Shown piece by piece: positions 8,121 to 16,711 of a stretch of DNA of 64,000 bases. Within the stretch, counting starts at the first letter, position 1, and every line of letters begins with the position of its first letter. The notes under the pieces are model-generated. The model did not search any database, was not told where the DNA came from, and saw nothing but the letters and a program-made list of their open reading frames with translations. Made by a program: the position numbers and the translations under genes. Source of the DNA: a bacterium (GTDB lineage Bacteria > Desulfobacterota > JAPLJL01); assembly GCA_028713675.1 (NCBI GenBank), contig JAQTNV010000002.1:62001-126000 (forward strand), written 5' to 3'.

Positions 8121-8834
8121 TCATAACATCTGCACCGGATCAGCAATCTGCCATCGCTTGCGTATCGTTGCCTCGTCCGTGCCGTCAAAAACAATCCTGC
8201 CCCGCTCAAGCATAATGAAACGGGAACAGAAGCTCGCCCCGAAGCTAAGATCGTGGGTAGCGACCAGCATCGCCGCCTTTAGTCCGGGGAGCAAACGAAC
8301 GAGGGCTTGCTTGCCCGGAGGGTCAAGACCGGCCGAGGGTTCATCAAGCAAGAGAAGTTGCGGGTCGGTAACAATGGCCCCAGCGAGTGCTACGCGCTGT
8401 TTCTGCCCGTGGGAAAGGTGGTGCAAGGGTGACTCCGCGAAACGCCCCACCCCTAGCGAGTCGAGAACCCGGGTTGCTTTCGCAAATGCTTCTTGCGATG
8501 CATAACCCCGGCGAAGGAGGCCGAAGGCCGTATCTTCAACCGCCTTGGAGAAAAGGAGCTGATCTTCGGGAACATTGAAGAGAAATCCGATCCGTTCACG
8601 GATCTCGGCGACCGTGCGGCGGGAAACCAGCGTCCCGGATACCCAAATTTCCCCTTGGAACGGGACAAGCCCCACGGCGGCCAGGAGCAAAGTGGATTTG
8701 CCCGAACCATTGAGCCCGACCAGCGCTACGCGTTCCCCTGCGGCAATGGAAAAAGAAACTCCAGAGATCGCAGCTTCACCGCTTGATTCATAGTGCACGG
8801 TCACGTCGCGAAACACCAGCGCCGGCCGGTTCAT
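8121..8834 (-). CDS. ECF/CbiO-type ABC transporter ATPase
   Basis: A 237-residue energy-coupling-factor ATPase (EcfA/CbiO class). Walker A is GLNGSGKST, the Q-loop region reads FNVPEDQLLF as in EcfA proteins, the signature is LSHGQKQRVALAGAI, Walker B is LLLLDEPSAGLD and the switch His is in ATHD. The ATG at 8834 overlaps the preceding T-subunit stop as ATGA, so translation is coupled; a longer open frame upstream is only the shadow of that gene. Last gene of the operon starting near 13765. One ATPase gene only, so it presumably acts as a homodimer. Confidence 0.93.
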   Translation of the reverse strand: MNRPALVFRDVTVHYESSGEAAISGVSFSIAAGERVALVGLNGSGKSTLLLAAVGLVPFQGEIWVSGTLVSRRTVAEIRERIGFLFNVPEDQLLFSKAVEDTAFGLLRRGYASQEAFAKATRVLDSLGVGRFAESPLHHLSHGQKQRVALAGAIVTDPQLLLLDEPSAGLDPPGKQALVRLLPGLKAAMLVATHDLSFGASFCSRFIMLERGRIVFDGTDEATIRKRWQIADPVQML

Positions 8835-9592
8835 GCCGCCCCCCACCAGCGTGCCGCCACGGCAATTCCAAGCGAGCCGAGAACCAGAGCGAGTACTATG
8901 CCGTCGGTCCACCTCATCTGAGAATATCCGAAAGAGCCAAGATCGGCATCGCAGTATCCCCTGAATTCCATAGCGGTGGCTACTCGTTCCGCATGCACGA
9001 TGATCCTTGGCAGCCATACCCGAGGGAAGGAGAACAGCATCCGCAGAGTGGTTAAGCCGCCACCCGCCGCGCCGCGAACAGAGATGGCCGCGGCTATGCG
9101 TCTGGTCTCGTAAACAAGCGTGGCGGTCTGGTGGACAATCTGAAGTAGGATCACCGCTGCCATTTCCGGCACGGGTAAACGCAGCAGCCCCTGGCGAAGA
9201 TCGCTTGCGCTCAGGGTTGAAATTGTGGCTATCGAAATCAGCATCCCAGCGCTTCCGTGCAGAAAGATGCCCCAGGGGACAACCAGCGCGTGCGCCCAAG
9301 TCGCTGCTCCCCCGGGAACATCTGGACGGATAAACGGCACCAGCAGGAAATACGGCAGGAACATTGCGAGAGCAAGCATGATGAACGACCACATCATCCC
9401 GGCCGGAGGGCGGCAGAAAAAAACCCAGAAGGTCGTCACCGCCGCAATAACGAAGATGCCCAGCACCGTCGTCGCTGGCGCTACTAGGCATGCAGTGAAT
9501 ATGATCACCCCGGCCGCAATGCGGCTGGGTGGCGCGAGGCCCACGACCGGTCCACGTGCGCATCCCCAAATGTTGTGCCAAGACGTCCGCAT
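8831..9592 (-). CDS. ECF/CbiQ-type transporter transmembrane (T) subunit
   Basis: A 253-residue membrane protein with about five to six hydrophobic helices in the first 140 residues and again at the C-terminus. The two cytoplasmic coupling motifs of EcfT/CbiQ, xRG, are visible as AAISVRG and AMEFRGY. It would link the S-type protein encoded at 10207-10749 to the ATPase encoded downstream. It follows the methyltransferase by 6 nt and overlaps the ATPase by 4 nt. Substrate depends on the S component. Confidence 0.88.
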   Translation of the reverse strand: MRTSWHNIWGCARGPVVGLAPPSRIAAGVIIFTACLVAPATTVLGIFVIAAVTTFWVFFCRPPAGMMWSFIMLALAMFLPYFLLVPFIRPDVPGGAATWAHALVVPWGIFLHGSAGMLISIATISTLSASDLRQGLLRLPVPEMAAVILLQIVHQTATLVYETRRIAAAISVRGAAGGGLTTLRMLFSFPRVWLPRIIVHAERVATAMEFRGYCDADLGSFGYSQMRWTDGIVLALVLGSLGIAVAARWWGAA

Positions 9593-9598
9593 TTGTAT

Positions 9599-10210
9599 TT
9601 ACCTCACTTGCTTCACGCCCGTAACGAGGTAATGCTCCTCATCTTCGACCGCGGTTGTCACCTGAAAACCGAATTGGGTGAGCAGGGCTGCCGTTTCGCC
9701 AACGGGTGGGAGAATATCGTGACGCACAGCCTCGCCAGCGGAAGCATGAATTTCATTGATGAATTTCCGACCCGCGAGGTGCCAGACATGAAGGCGGCCC
9801 CCGGGCTTGAGCACTCTACCCAACTCGTTGGCGACGGCGGCGTGATCGTCGAAGTGCGGCCACACGGAATAACAGATAACCCGGTCGAAAGACCCGTCGG
9901 TCCAGGGCAGACTCCTAGCATCCATGACCTGCCACTCAACCCGCGGGTCGGAAATTTTGCCGCGCGCCAATTCGATCATCTGCGGCGAAATGTCAATGGC
10001 CACGATCCGGCCGGCGGCCGAGAGCCTAGCCAGCAAGGCGCGCGTGAGGTTACCTGTCCCGCAACCGATGTCGAGCACCGTTTCCGAATCCCCGACTCCG
10101 AGTTCTTCCAAACCTGCCGCGAGTTTGATCCCCAGGGCCGCCTGGTTTTCCCAGCTGTCCCATTTCCAAGCGATGCCGTCGAAATATACAGCTTTGGGGT
10201 TCTGGTTCAT
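9599..10210 (-). CDS. class I SAM-dependent methyltransferase within the ECF operon
   Basis: A 203-residue soluble methyltransferase of the UbiE/COQ5-like fold: motif I VLDIGCGTGNLTR, acidic loop IVAIDISPQM, motif II region WQVMDARSLPW and motif III LKPGGRLHVW. Its ATG overlaps the stop of the S-type gene (ATGA, 10207-10210), and it is followed after 6 nt by the T-subunit gene, so it is embedded in the transporter operon rather than merely near it. This suggests it modifies the imported ligand or a chelator. The substrate cannot be read from the sequence. Confidence 0.9.
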   Translation of the reverse strand: MNQNPKAVYFDGIAWKWDSWENQAALGIKLAAGLEELGVGDSETVLDIGCGTGNLTRALLARLSAAGRIVAIDISPQMIELARGKISDPRVEWQVMDARSLPWTDGSFDRVICYSVWPHFDDHAAVANELGRVLKPGGRLHVWHLAGRKFINEIHASAGEAVRHDILPPVGETAALLTQFGFQVTTAVEDEEHYLVTGVKQVR

Positions 10211-10749
10211 TTACGTTTCCCTGCGGGCGCAGCTTCGTATCGCGCTTTTCCTTTACCGATCCGGACCACGGCCGGGACCACGACAATCATCAGGACAATG
10301 CCCGGCCATCCCCTCAGAAGCGAGAGTCCGGCCATAAACTCGGCCGGCAATCTAATGATCAGTGAAAAACCGTAGACCAGGGCGATATATATCACGCGGC
10401 CGAGCAGCAAGATGGGGATCAAAACCAGCCACTCATTCGTGTGAGGCCGGACGGTTTTCACGGCTGAAATCAGCGCCGTCATAACCGCAAGCTCAAAAGC
10501 CATGAAAACCGCTATCGGCGGATAGAACGGCGGCATACCGGTCACCGCTCCAGATAAGAGCGGCACGAGGAGCGATGTCACCGCCGCCGCCCGCGGTCGG
10601 ATAAAAAACGCCAGGGTTACCAGCGGCAGATACATGGGCATGAATACCTGTCCAAGGTGCACCAAGTGGAAAATAACCGGCAGGAGGAGCGCCGCCGCCC
10701 CGAACAGGCCGCAATATGCCAGTTCCCGCGGAGAAAGATGATGAGGCAT
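10207..10749 (-). CDS. ECF-type substrate-binding membrane (S) component
   Basis: A 180-residue integral membrane protein with five to six predicted helices. The pattern of a first helix, a conserved MPMYLP segment, a long PRAAAVTSLLVPLLSGAVTG stretch followed by MPPFYPP, and a Lys/Arg-rich end resembles S components of energy-coupling-factor transporters (the pantothenate/cobalamin/queuosine-like group). With EcfT and EcfA genes downstream it would form a complete transporter. It starts 2 nt after the TonB-receptor stop. Family assignment is by pattern, not by a named match, and the substrate is unknown; metal chelate, corrinoid or another cofactor are candidates. Confidence 0.72.
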   Translation of the reverse strand: MPHHLSPRELAYCGLFGAAALLLPVIFHLVHLGQVFMPMYLPLVTLAFFIRPRAAAVTSLLVPLLSGAVTGMPPFYPPIAVFMAFELAVMTALISAVKTVRPHTNEWLVLIPILLLGRVIYIALVYGFSLIIRLPAEFMAGLSLLRGWPGIVLMIVVVPAVVRIGKGKARYEAAPAGKRK

Positions 10750-10750
10750 G

Positions 10751-12727
10751 CTAAATCTCCATTTTTAAACCAATCAGAATATTAAAACCCGGCATCGGGT
10801 AATCCTTTATGTAAGCATACTTCCGATCAAGAAAGTTACGAAGGAACAAGTACGGCTCCAGGGTAAGACCGCGTTCACGCAAATCGTAACGATAACGGAA
10901 AGCCAAATCCATGGTGAAAACATCGTTGATCGGTTGACGCGAGTAATCCGCCATGTAAAGGCCGTGCACCCACTCCCCGCTGAGGCTACCCCCGAGGAAG
11001 TGCTCAGAAAAATCCTTGCCGGCTTCCAGCGTGAAATCGAGTTTGCCGTCTGGATTCTGCCGGGTGTAACGGCCGATGTCTTGCCAATCGCCGGTTATGA
11101 ACAGCGATACCGGGCCGAGACGCTTTAAGCCCACGCTTGCTTCAACCCCAGGGATCGTGATGTGATCGATATTAACTACTTCCGCGCTCGGCCATACCCC
11201 AAAATACTTGATCAGGTTGTCGGCCTCGGAGACGTAACCCATGCAGGAAATCTCCAAGCGCCCGGATTCCCAACCGCCTCCGAAATCCCAATTCCGCGAG
11301 AATTCCGGCTTCAGGGCCGGGTTCGCCGTGGGGAAGGGCAGGTAGAGCTCTCGAATCGTCGGTTGCCGGAAATTCCTGGCCACCCTCGCGCGGAGAAACA
11401 GTCCATCGGTAATTTCCCAGCGCCCCCCTGCCTTATAAAGGAAAGCGAAACCGTATTTCGAGCTCCAGAATTCCCGGGCCCCCAGAACCAAGGTAATCGG
11501 CCCTACCGGCCAAAGACTGAGTTGATGATATAGCGAGGTGTTGTTCGATCCTTTTACCGGAGACTTCTCATCGCTGATACGATTTTTTACTTTACCCTCC
11601 ACCTGTTCCGTAGCCAGGCCGATCAAGGCCTCGACGGATCGGCGGATTTTCCAATCCGCTTCAGCTTTCCCTCCACCGACATAGTCACGGGAATAGAAGC
11701 CGTCATACAGGCGATGAACACCAAAGTTTATGTAGGGAATGGCGGTCAAATGGACCGATTCGGTATCCTTAGTGATATTGATTGAAGCGTTGTTTCTCCA
11801 AACATCAAACCGGTGATCAGGGGTCGGATGGGTGGCGGGCCCAGGGTCGGCGCCGTCCAGATGAACAAGTTTATCTCTAATCGCCAACAGATAATCCGGC
11901 CGACGATACTGGACCGCCGCCTCACCGATGGTCTCGTCACCGTCCATCCCTTTACGATGTCCCTGTGTGCTCAAAGCCGTGAAGGCGGCCGCGGTGTCCC
12001 AGGGGCCGGATCGCCCCAGCATGGATAGACTTTCACGGAGCGTTGAGTAACTGCCGAAAGCGGAGTCATCGAGGAATTCATATCCTTCCCTTTCCCGCCA
12101 CCGGTTTCGGATAAGGATCGCCCCTCCCATGGCATTGGTGCCGTAAAGGACGGAATCACCGCCCTTGATCACCAGCACCTCGTCAATGAGAAACGGAACA
12201 TAAGCGTCCGGAATCGGGTGCCCGAAGATACCTTGATAGTCGGGAACGCCGTCTTCAACCATCAACACCTGGGAATTTGGACTCCCCCCAAAGCCGCGAA
12301 TGTGGATACCGCCTGAAGCCCCGCTCGACACCCCGTGCATGGCGCCTCGGCCCGAGACATAGACGTCAGCCGCTTCCTGGGAAAGCGCTTCCAGGGTGCT
12401 GGGTCTCGGACTATCCCGGAGTTTTTGGCCGCTGACCTGGGTGGAATCCTCTGTTTTATCTTTCGAGATGGGTTTGCGGCCGAGGATTTCCACCTCGATA
12501 GATGGTTCACCAACATCAGGATTTTTTTCGATTATTTTCCCGGTGGGAGCAGCTGTCCCGCCTTCCGGATATTCAGCGCTCTTCACGCCCGCAAAGCCGC
12601 TACCCTGACCTTCCGCAGGAGGGACCGCGGGAGCCGGAACTTCTTCGGCACCCGCCGGACCGGATATCCAGATCAGCAGTCCGAGCGCGATCCCGGCAAT
12701 TATCCACCCGCTTCGCTTAATGCCCAT
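10751..12727 (-). CDS. TonB-dependent outer membrane receptor
   Basis: A 658-residue outer membrane receptor. A signal peptide (about 1-27) is followed by a Pro-rich linker, a TonB-box-like IEVEILGRKP, a plug domain (about 85-195; IHIRGFGGSPN, VLMVEDGVP, VLYGTNAMGGAI) and a beta-barrel ending in an alternating strand (NILIGLKMEI). The start ATG at 12727 overlaps the upstream lipoprotein gene by 11 nt; a longer reading to 12802 lies inside that gene and is not favoured. It is closest in layout to BtuB/CirA-type receptors. With the ECF genes behind it, it would bring the same ligand across the outer membrane. Confidence 0.93.
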   Translation of the reverse strand: MGIKRSGWIIAGIALGLLIWISGPAGAEEVPAPAVPPAEGQGSGFAGVKSAEYPEGGTAAPTGKIIEKNPDVGEPSIEVEILGRKPISKDKTEDSTQVSGQKLRDSPRPSTLEALSQEAADVYVSGRGAMHGVSSGASGGIHIRGFGGSPNSQVLMVEDGVPDYQGIFGHPIPDAYVPFLIDEVLVIKGGDSVLYGTNAMGGAILIRNRWREREGYEFLDDSAFGSYSTLRESLSMLGRSGPWDTAAAFTALSTQGHRKGMDGDETIGEAAVQYRRPDYLLAIRDKLVHLDGADPGPATHPTPDHRFDVWRNNASINITKDTESVHLTAIPYINFGVHRLYDGFYSRDYVGGGKAEADWKIRRSVEALIGLATEQVEGKVKNRISDEKSPVKGSNNTSLYHQLSLWPVGPITLVLGAREFWSSKYGFAFLYKAGGRWEITDGLFLRARVARNFRQPTIRELYLPFPTANPALKPEFSRNWDFGGGWESGRLEISCMGYVSEADNLIKYFGVWPSAEVVNIDHITIPGVEASVGLKRLGPVSLFITGDWQDIGRYTRQNPDGKLDFTLEAGKDFSEHFLGGSLSGEWVHGLYMADYSRQPINDVFTMDLAFRYRYDLRERGLTLEPYLFLRNFLDRKYAYIKDYPMPGFNILIGLKMEI

Positions 12728-13196
12728 AGGGACCAGGGGTGGAGAAATCCTGCTCGATATCGTCAAGCGTGATTTCGTAAACCTTGAAGTCGCCGTAACC
12801 AACGTGTTTTATAGAAATGGTTTGATAATTGAACCAAGTCGGATTCACATTGATCAATCCGGCATCAATAACGGGAGCCGTAATCCCCTCACTTCCCTCG
12901 CACTGACAGAGCCCATTGATAGTTCCGTCTTTGACCTGTTCTTGGCAGTATTCTTCCGCATCGAATTTTTGGAAGTGAACTTTATCCTCGCCGGGCAAAC
13001 ACTGCTGTGGTGATGTCGCTTCCCCGTAGGCAAGGACCGTGTTCCAAATACACCCTTTAAAACTCACATTCTTTAATAGGATATATTTGTTCGTTTTATT
13101 CACCACCGCGACCTCCGGGTAGGCGAGGTCACAGCCCACGATCACGATCAAAATGAACATCCAGATTAATTTCCGGCGCAACATCTTTATCCCCAT
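12717..13196 (-). CDS. Cys-containing putative lipoprotein
   Basis: A 159-residue protein of unknown function. The N-terminus has a basic start, a hydrophobic segment and a lipobox-like IVIVGC, so it is probably a lipoprotein. The mature part contains six further Cys, including a CQC pair, in a likely disulfide-bonded domain. Together with the protein encoded at 13268-13765 it precedes a TonB receptor gene, overlapping it by 11 nt. A role in ligand capture or as a receptor accessory is inferred from position only. Confidence 0.75.
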   Translation of the reverse strand: MGIKMLRRKLIWMFILIVIVGCDLAYPEVAVVNKTNKYILLKNVSFKGCIWNTVLAYGEATSPQQCLPGEDKVHFQKFDAEEYCQEQVKDGTINGLCQCEGSEGITAPVIDAGLINVNPTWFNYQTISIKHVGYGDFKVYEITLDDIEQDFSTPGPYGH

Positions 13197-13203
13197 GGAA
13201 GAA

Positions 13204-13245
13204 TTAAAAAAACTGCCGCTCCTGCTTTATAAAAGGGCGGCAGTT
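13204..13245 (-). terminator. intrinsic terminator between the two lipoprotein genes
   Basis: In the minus-strand sense AACTGCCGC pairs with GCGGCAGTT (outer arms 13238-13245 and 13211-13218) and is followed by seven T (13204-13210). This is a standard rho-independent terminator, lying inside what is otherwise a single transcription unit. It would make the first lipoprotein more abundant than the downstream transporter genes, or act as an attenuator. Confidence 0.75.
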
Positions 13246-13267
13246 CATTTAGAAAATTAGGAACTGG

Positions 13268-13765
13268 TTACTGGCATTGTGTGTTTGTTATTCGCTCTGG
13301 GTAGGACTTGAAGTCGTATGCCGGCCAGAGCGCGAGAATTCGGTCATACTGGGCCTCGGGGATGGGTTCCACGCCAGTGGGCGGGCAGGGGCCCTGGTGG
13401 TTCGCCATATTGATGGCAATGGTCCGCGTCTGTCCGTCCACCACTTCCTCTTCGGCCTTGGTGGCAAGCGGGAGGCAATGCTCTTTGGCGCAGGTGGTGT
13501 CATTCCAAGAGGCGACCATCAGCACATAATCCAGTCCAGGCGTAACCTTCTGCTCTGCGCTGGTTTCCCCCAGCAAGATCTTCCCGAATTGCACGCCGAG
13601 ATATGAGGATTCGCAGATGGTCCAAGGCGGCTGGTAAGCCATAGAGGCATTATTGAAGTCATTTTTAATACTGACTGTGGCGGAGCCTTTATCGCTTCCG
13701 CAACCGACAACCGCAACCAAAACCGCCAGCATTAATCCCGCTGCCATTTTTCCGACTAGTTTCAT
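13268..13765 (-). CDS. putative lipoprotein, first gene of the TonB-ECF operon
   Basis: A 165-residue secreted protein. ATG at 13765 is preceded by GGAGAG at proper spacing; an in-frame ATG six codons earlier lies on that ribosome binding site and is unlikely. A signal sequence ends in a lipobox (VAVVGC), and five further Cys occur, including CAKEHC. The mature domain is not recognised. It is separated from the next gene by a terminator, suggesting higher expression. Possibly a periplasmic or surface binding protein for the ligand of the TonB receptor. Confidence 0.75.
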   Translation of the reverse strand: MKLVGKMAAGLMLAVLVAVVGCGSDKGSATVSIKNDFNNASMAYQPPWTICESSYLGVQFGKILLGETSAEQKVTPGLDYVLMVASWNDTTCAKEHCLPLATKAEEEVVDGQTRTIAINMANHQGPCPPTGVEPIPEAQYDRILALWPAYDFKSYPERITNTQCQ

Positions 13766-13842
13766 CCTGTTCTCTCCTTTCATTTTTCATCCCTTAATGG
13801 TTTTTAATAAATAGCAAATAAATCGATTTTCATAACATCTAA

Positions 13843-13868
13843 TAGCACCTTTATTATAATACGTGCTA
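13843..13868. promoter_or_regulatory. inverted repeat TAGCAC-N14-GTGCTA, probable operator
   Basis: A perfect 6-bp dyad with a 14-bp AT-rich spacer stands 75 bp upstream of the lipoprotein start (13765), in the divergent region between the TonB-ECF operon and the metal uptake genes. The long spacer resembles sites bound by ribbon-helix-helix metalloregulators of the NikR type, but the half-site is not one I can assign. A regulator gene for it is not evident nearby. Confidence 0.45.
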
Positions 13869-14035
13869 CCAAACAAAATACTGATTCCCGTTTTTAATGT
13901 CAAGAACAGGCGCCATTTTATAATTTTTGAAGTTTAAAATTTTGTATTTTTAATATATTTTATGTCTTCCTTATTGTTTGAGAAGGAATCGGGTTGACGC
14001 CAAAATAGTGCTTGTATAACATTGATTGCAATTTT

Positions 14036-14320
14036 ATGAAGCGTTCCATTTCCAGTTTCTTGACCATGGTGTTCATTGTCGGCGCGCTGCTTTTGCCGGC
14101 ACTGCACCGGGCGCATTGCGCTTCTGACCATAGCTCCCACGATTCCGGACAGTGTTCGATCTGTCAGCTTGCCAGCGCTGCAATCCTCCTTACGACCTTC
14201 TCACCGATGGCGACGATTTTTCAAACCGTCATCATGGGTCATGTTTATGTTCCGCAGGTTTTTGCTCCTTCCGTCGTATTGCGCGGTCCCGGGCAAGACC
14301 GCGCACCTCCAGTTGCCTGA
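14036..14320 (+). CDS. small secreted His/Cys-rich protein
   Basis: A 94-residue protein with a clear signal sequence (MKRSISSFLTMVFIVGALLL) followed by HCASDHSSHDSGQCSICQ, dense in His and Cys, then hydrophobic and Pro-rich segments. Such short proteins occur beside metal uptake genes and could bind metal in the periplasm. It stands at the head of the porin/metal ABC set and is divergent from the TonB-ECF operon. A TTGACG-N15-TATAAC promoter-like sequence ends just upstream. No good ribosome binding site is seen, so the start is uncertain (an earlier one at 14012 exists). Confidence 0.6.
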   Translation: MKRSISSFLTMVFIVGALLLPALHRAHCASDHSSHDSGQCSICQLASAAILLTTFSPMATIFQTVIMGHVYVPQVFAPSVVLRGPGQDRAPPVA

Positions 14321-14417
14321 TATACCATTCAGGCGATTATCGTACGCGACTTAGGACGGATTATTTCTTCCGCTAAGTCTGCTCTGATCTCAATATTTTC
14401 AACTCGGGAGAGACTGT

Positions 14418-15731
14418 ATGAAAATAGGATTCTCTGGTTCCATTTTCGTTCTAGCTTTGCTGATCCCTCTGGTCGGTAACGCCGGCGAGGTGGAGTCGGC
14501 CAACAGCGCGAAGGAAGAAATCAGACAACTGCAATTGCGCGTCGAAGACCTGGAAAAGCAATTGTCCGAATCGAAGCCGCCGGCACCGGCGGCGCCAACG
14601 ATGCGGGCGGGATCCGCATATATGAACGTCAGCTTTGACGTCTTGGCGAACTTGGGCTGGTCGTCTACTCCGGATGCCAAGAAACTGCAACCCGGCGACC
14701 ATGACCCATCGCAGCGGGGCTTTTCGCTCCGTAACGCCGAGCTCGCGCTTGACGGTGCCGTTGACCCTTATTTGAAGGGATTCGCCAACATCGTCTTGAA
14801 AACCGATGCCAGCGACGGCACCGAAATCGAGCTGGAGGAAGCATACCTGCTATCCACCAGCCTGCCGGCCGGCCTGCAGATCAAGGCCGGCCGTTTCTTT
14901 GCCGAGTTCGGCCGGCAAAACGCCCAGCATCCGCATACCTGGGCCTTCGTCGATGAACCGCTGGTACTTAACCGGATGTTCGGTTCGGACGGTCTTCGCC
15001 AGAACGGCGTGCGGTTTTCCTGGCTGGCACCCACCCCCAACTACCTGGAGTTTATTCTTGGGGTGTTCAACGGCCAGGGTGGAGACGCCTCGAGCTTCCG
15101 CTTCCTGGGTGAAACTGACGCGAACGGGGTTGAGCGCGTTTATGGAAGGGCGACGCAGGATCGGCCGCTCGACAGCGTCGGAGACCTTCTCTATGTGCCG
15201 CGGATCGCATCTTCCTTCGACCTGACGGATTCGCAGACACTGGTCCTGGGCGCCTCCGCCGCCTTCGGCCCCAATAACACGGGCGGAGACGCTCGGACTG
15301 CTATTTATGGAGCGGACGTATATTGGAAATGGAAATCACCCCGTGCGGAAGGAGGGTGGCCGTTCCTCACCTGGCAGACCGAGTTCTTGGGACGCAACTT
15401 TCAGGCCGGGGCCGACTTGACGGCGGGGTTGCCGGCCGAAACCCTGCACGACTGGGGATTGTACTCCCAAATCCAGTGGGGCTGGGCGCGCCGCTGGACC
15501 CTGGGACTCCGGGGTGAGTATGTAACCGGGGACGGCAGCGCCAGCGGCGAGGCCGCGGCGGAACGATCCACCGAGGCTCGGGTTTCCCCCGACGTGACCT
15601 GGTACTCGAGCGAATTCAGCAAGTTCCGCCTCCAGTACAATCACGAGTGGCGCGAGCATGCACGGGAGGGAGACGCCGTCTGGCTCCAAGTGGAATTCAT
15701 GCTGGGAGCGCACGCCGCGCACAAATTCTAA
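14418..15731 (+). CDS. outer membrane porin-like beta-barrel protein
   Basis: A 437-residue protein with signal peptide (about 1-22), a short coiled coil (about 30-55, EEIRQLQLRVEDLEKQL) and a barrel of alternating strands with aromatic girdles, ending in VWLQVEFMLGAHAAHKF. This is the layout of phosphate-porin-like and trimeric barrel proteins that have an N-terminal coiled coil. It lies just before the metal-binding ABC protein gene (34 nt), so it may admit the metal or its complex across the outer membrane. Ribosome binding site GGGAGAG precedes the ATG. Confidence 0.82.
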   Translation: MKIGFSGSIFVLALLIPLVGNAGEVESANSAKEEIRQLQLRVEDLEKQLSESKPPAPAAPTMRAGSAYMNVSFDVLANLGWSSTPDAKKLQPGDHDPSQRGFSLRNAELALDGAVDPYLKGFANIVLKTDASDGTEIELEEAYLLSTSLPAGLQIKAGRFFAEFGRQNAQHPHTWAFVDEPLVLNRMFGSDGLRQNGVRFSWLAPTPNYLEFILGVFNGQGGDASSFRFLGETDANGVERVYGRATQDRPLDSVGDLLYVPRIASSFDLTDSQTLVLGASAAFGPNNTGGDARTAIYGADVYWKWKSPRAEGGWPFLTWQTEFLGRNFQAGADLTAGLPAETLHDWGLYSQIQWGWARRWTLGLRGEYVTGDGSASGEAAAERSTEARVSPDVTWYSSEFSKFRLQYNHEWREHAREGDAVWLQVEFMLGAHAAHKF

Positions 15732-15765
15732 AACCAAAACACCAGTAAGAAAGGAGAAGTATCGA

Positions 15766-16698
15766 ATGAAGATAAAGACCATTATTTTGAAAACCGCCCT
15801 GGCTCTGGCCGTCTTCTTGGGGACGTCAGCCTCCGGCCTGGCCAAACTGAATGTGGTCGCGACCACGTCGGATCTGGGCTCGATCGCTCATGAAATCGGA
15901 GGCGACTTAATCCAGGTGACCGTTTTGGCCAAACCGATGGAAGATGTTCACTTTGTGGATCCGAAGCCTAGTTATGTCGTCAAACTCGCGCATGCCGACG
16001 TTCTCCTCGAAGGCGGCGCCGAACTCGAGATCGGCTGGTTGCCACCGCTGCTGGAGGGCGCTAGGAATCAAAAGCTGGGGGCCGGACAACCCGGACGCGT
16101 CGGATGCGCGGAGGGGTTATCTCTCCTTGAGGTGCCCGCGCTGCTCGACCGTTCCCAAGGCGATCTCCATGCGGCGGGCAATCCTCATTTCCTGATCGAC
16201 CCGGTGAATGCCCGCCATGCGGCGAAACGCATCTATTCCGCTTTCTCCGAAGTTGATCCGGCCCACCGTGCCGGATACCGGGAAAGGCTGGAAACTTTCA
16301 CCCGGCGCCTCGATGAAAAGCTGCCGGCTTGGCAGAAAGCGCTAGCGCCATTCTCCGGCCGGCGCGTGGTCGCATTCCATAACTCCTGGCCGTATTTCGC
16401 CCAACGCTTTGGATTGAAAATCGACCTGTTCCTAGAGCCTAAACCCGGCATCCCACCGACCCCTGCCCACCTTGCGGAAGTAATCGACCGGATGAAGGCG
16501 GAAAAAATCGGAGTCATTATAGTCGAACCTTTCCAGAACCGAAAAACAGCGGAGACCGTGGCCAACCGGACGGGTGCCGTCTTAATAGACGTGACCCAGT
16601 ATCCGGGCGGGATCAAAGGAACGGAGGGGGGCTACATCGAGCTGATGGATTACCTGGTCAACACCCTGGCGAATGCACTAAGCGGTAAAACACGCTGA
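15766..16698 (+). CDS. TroA/ZnuA-family metal-binding periplasmic protein
   Basis: A 310-residue cluster A-I solute-binding protein for Zn or Mn. A signal peptide (about 1-26) precedes two lobes; the probable metal ligands are the His in DVHFVDPKPSY, the His in GNPHFLIDP, the His in VAFHNSWPYF and the Asp in LIDVTQYPG. There is no His-rich loop of the ZnuA kind. ATG at 15766 follows AAGGAGAAG by six bases; the open frame extends upstream without a better start. The permease gene follows after 13 nt. Metal identity is not settled by sequence. Confidence 0.9.
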   Translation: MKIKTIILKTALALAVFLGTSASGLAKLNVVATTSDLGSIAHEIGGDLIQVTVLAKPMEDVHFVDPKPSYVVKLAHADVLLEGGAELEIGWLPPLLEGARNQKLGAGQPGRVGCAEGLSLLEVPALLDRSQGDLHAAGNPHFLIDPVNARHAAKRIYSAFSEVDPAHRAGYRERLETFTRRLDEKLPAWQKALAPFSGRRVVAFHNSWPYFAQRFGLKIDLFLEPKPGIPPTPAHLAEVIDRMKAEKIGVIIVEPFQNRKTAETVANRTGAVLIDVTQYPGGIKGTEGGYIELMDYLVNTLANALSGKTR

Positions 16699-16711
16699 AA
16701 GGAGCGGCATC

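Noticed and set aside
8835..9581. Extended 486-codon reading of the EcfA gene
   Set aside because: The added part is an out-of-frame reading of the EcfT gene; the ATGA overlap marks the true start at 8834.
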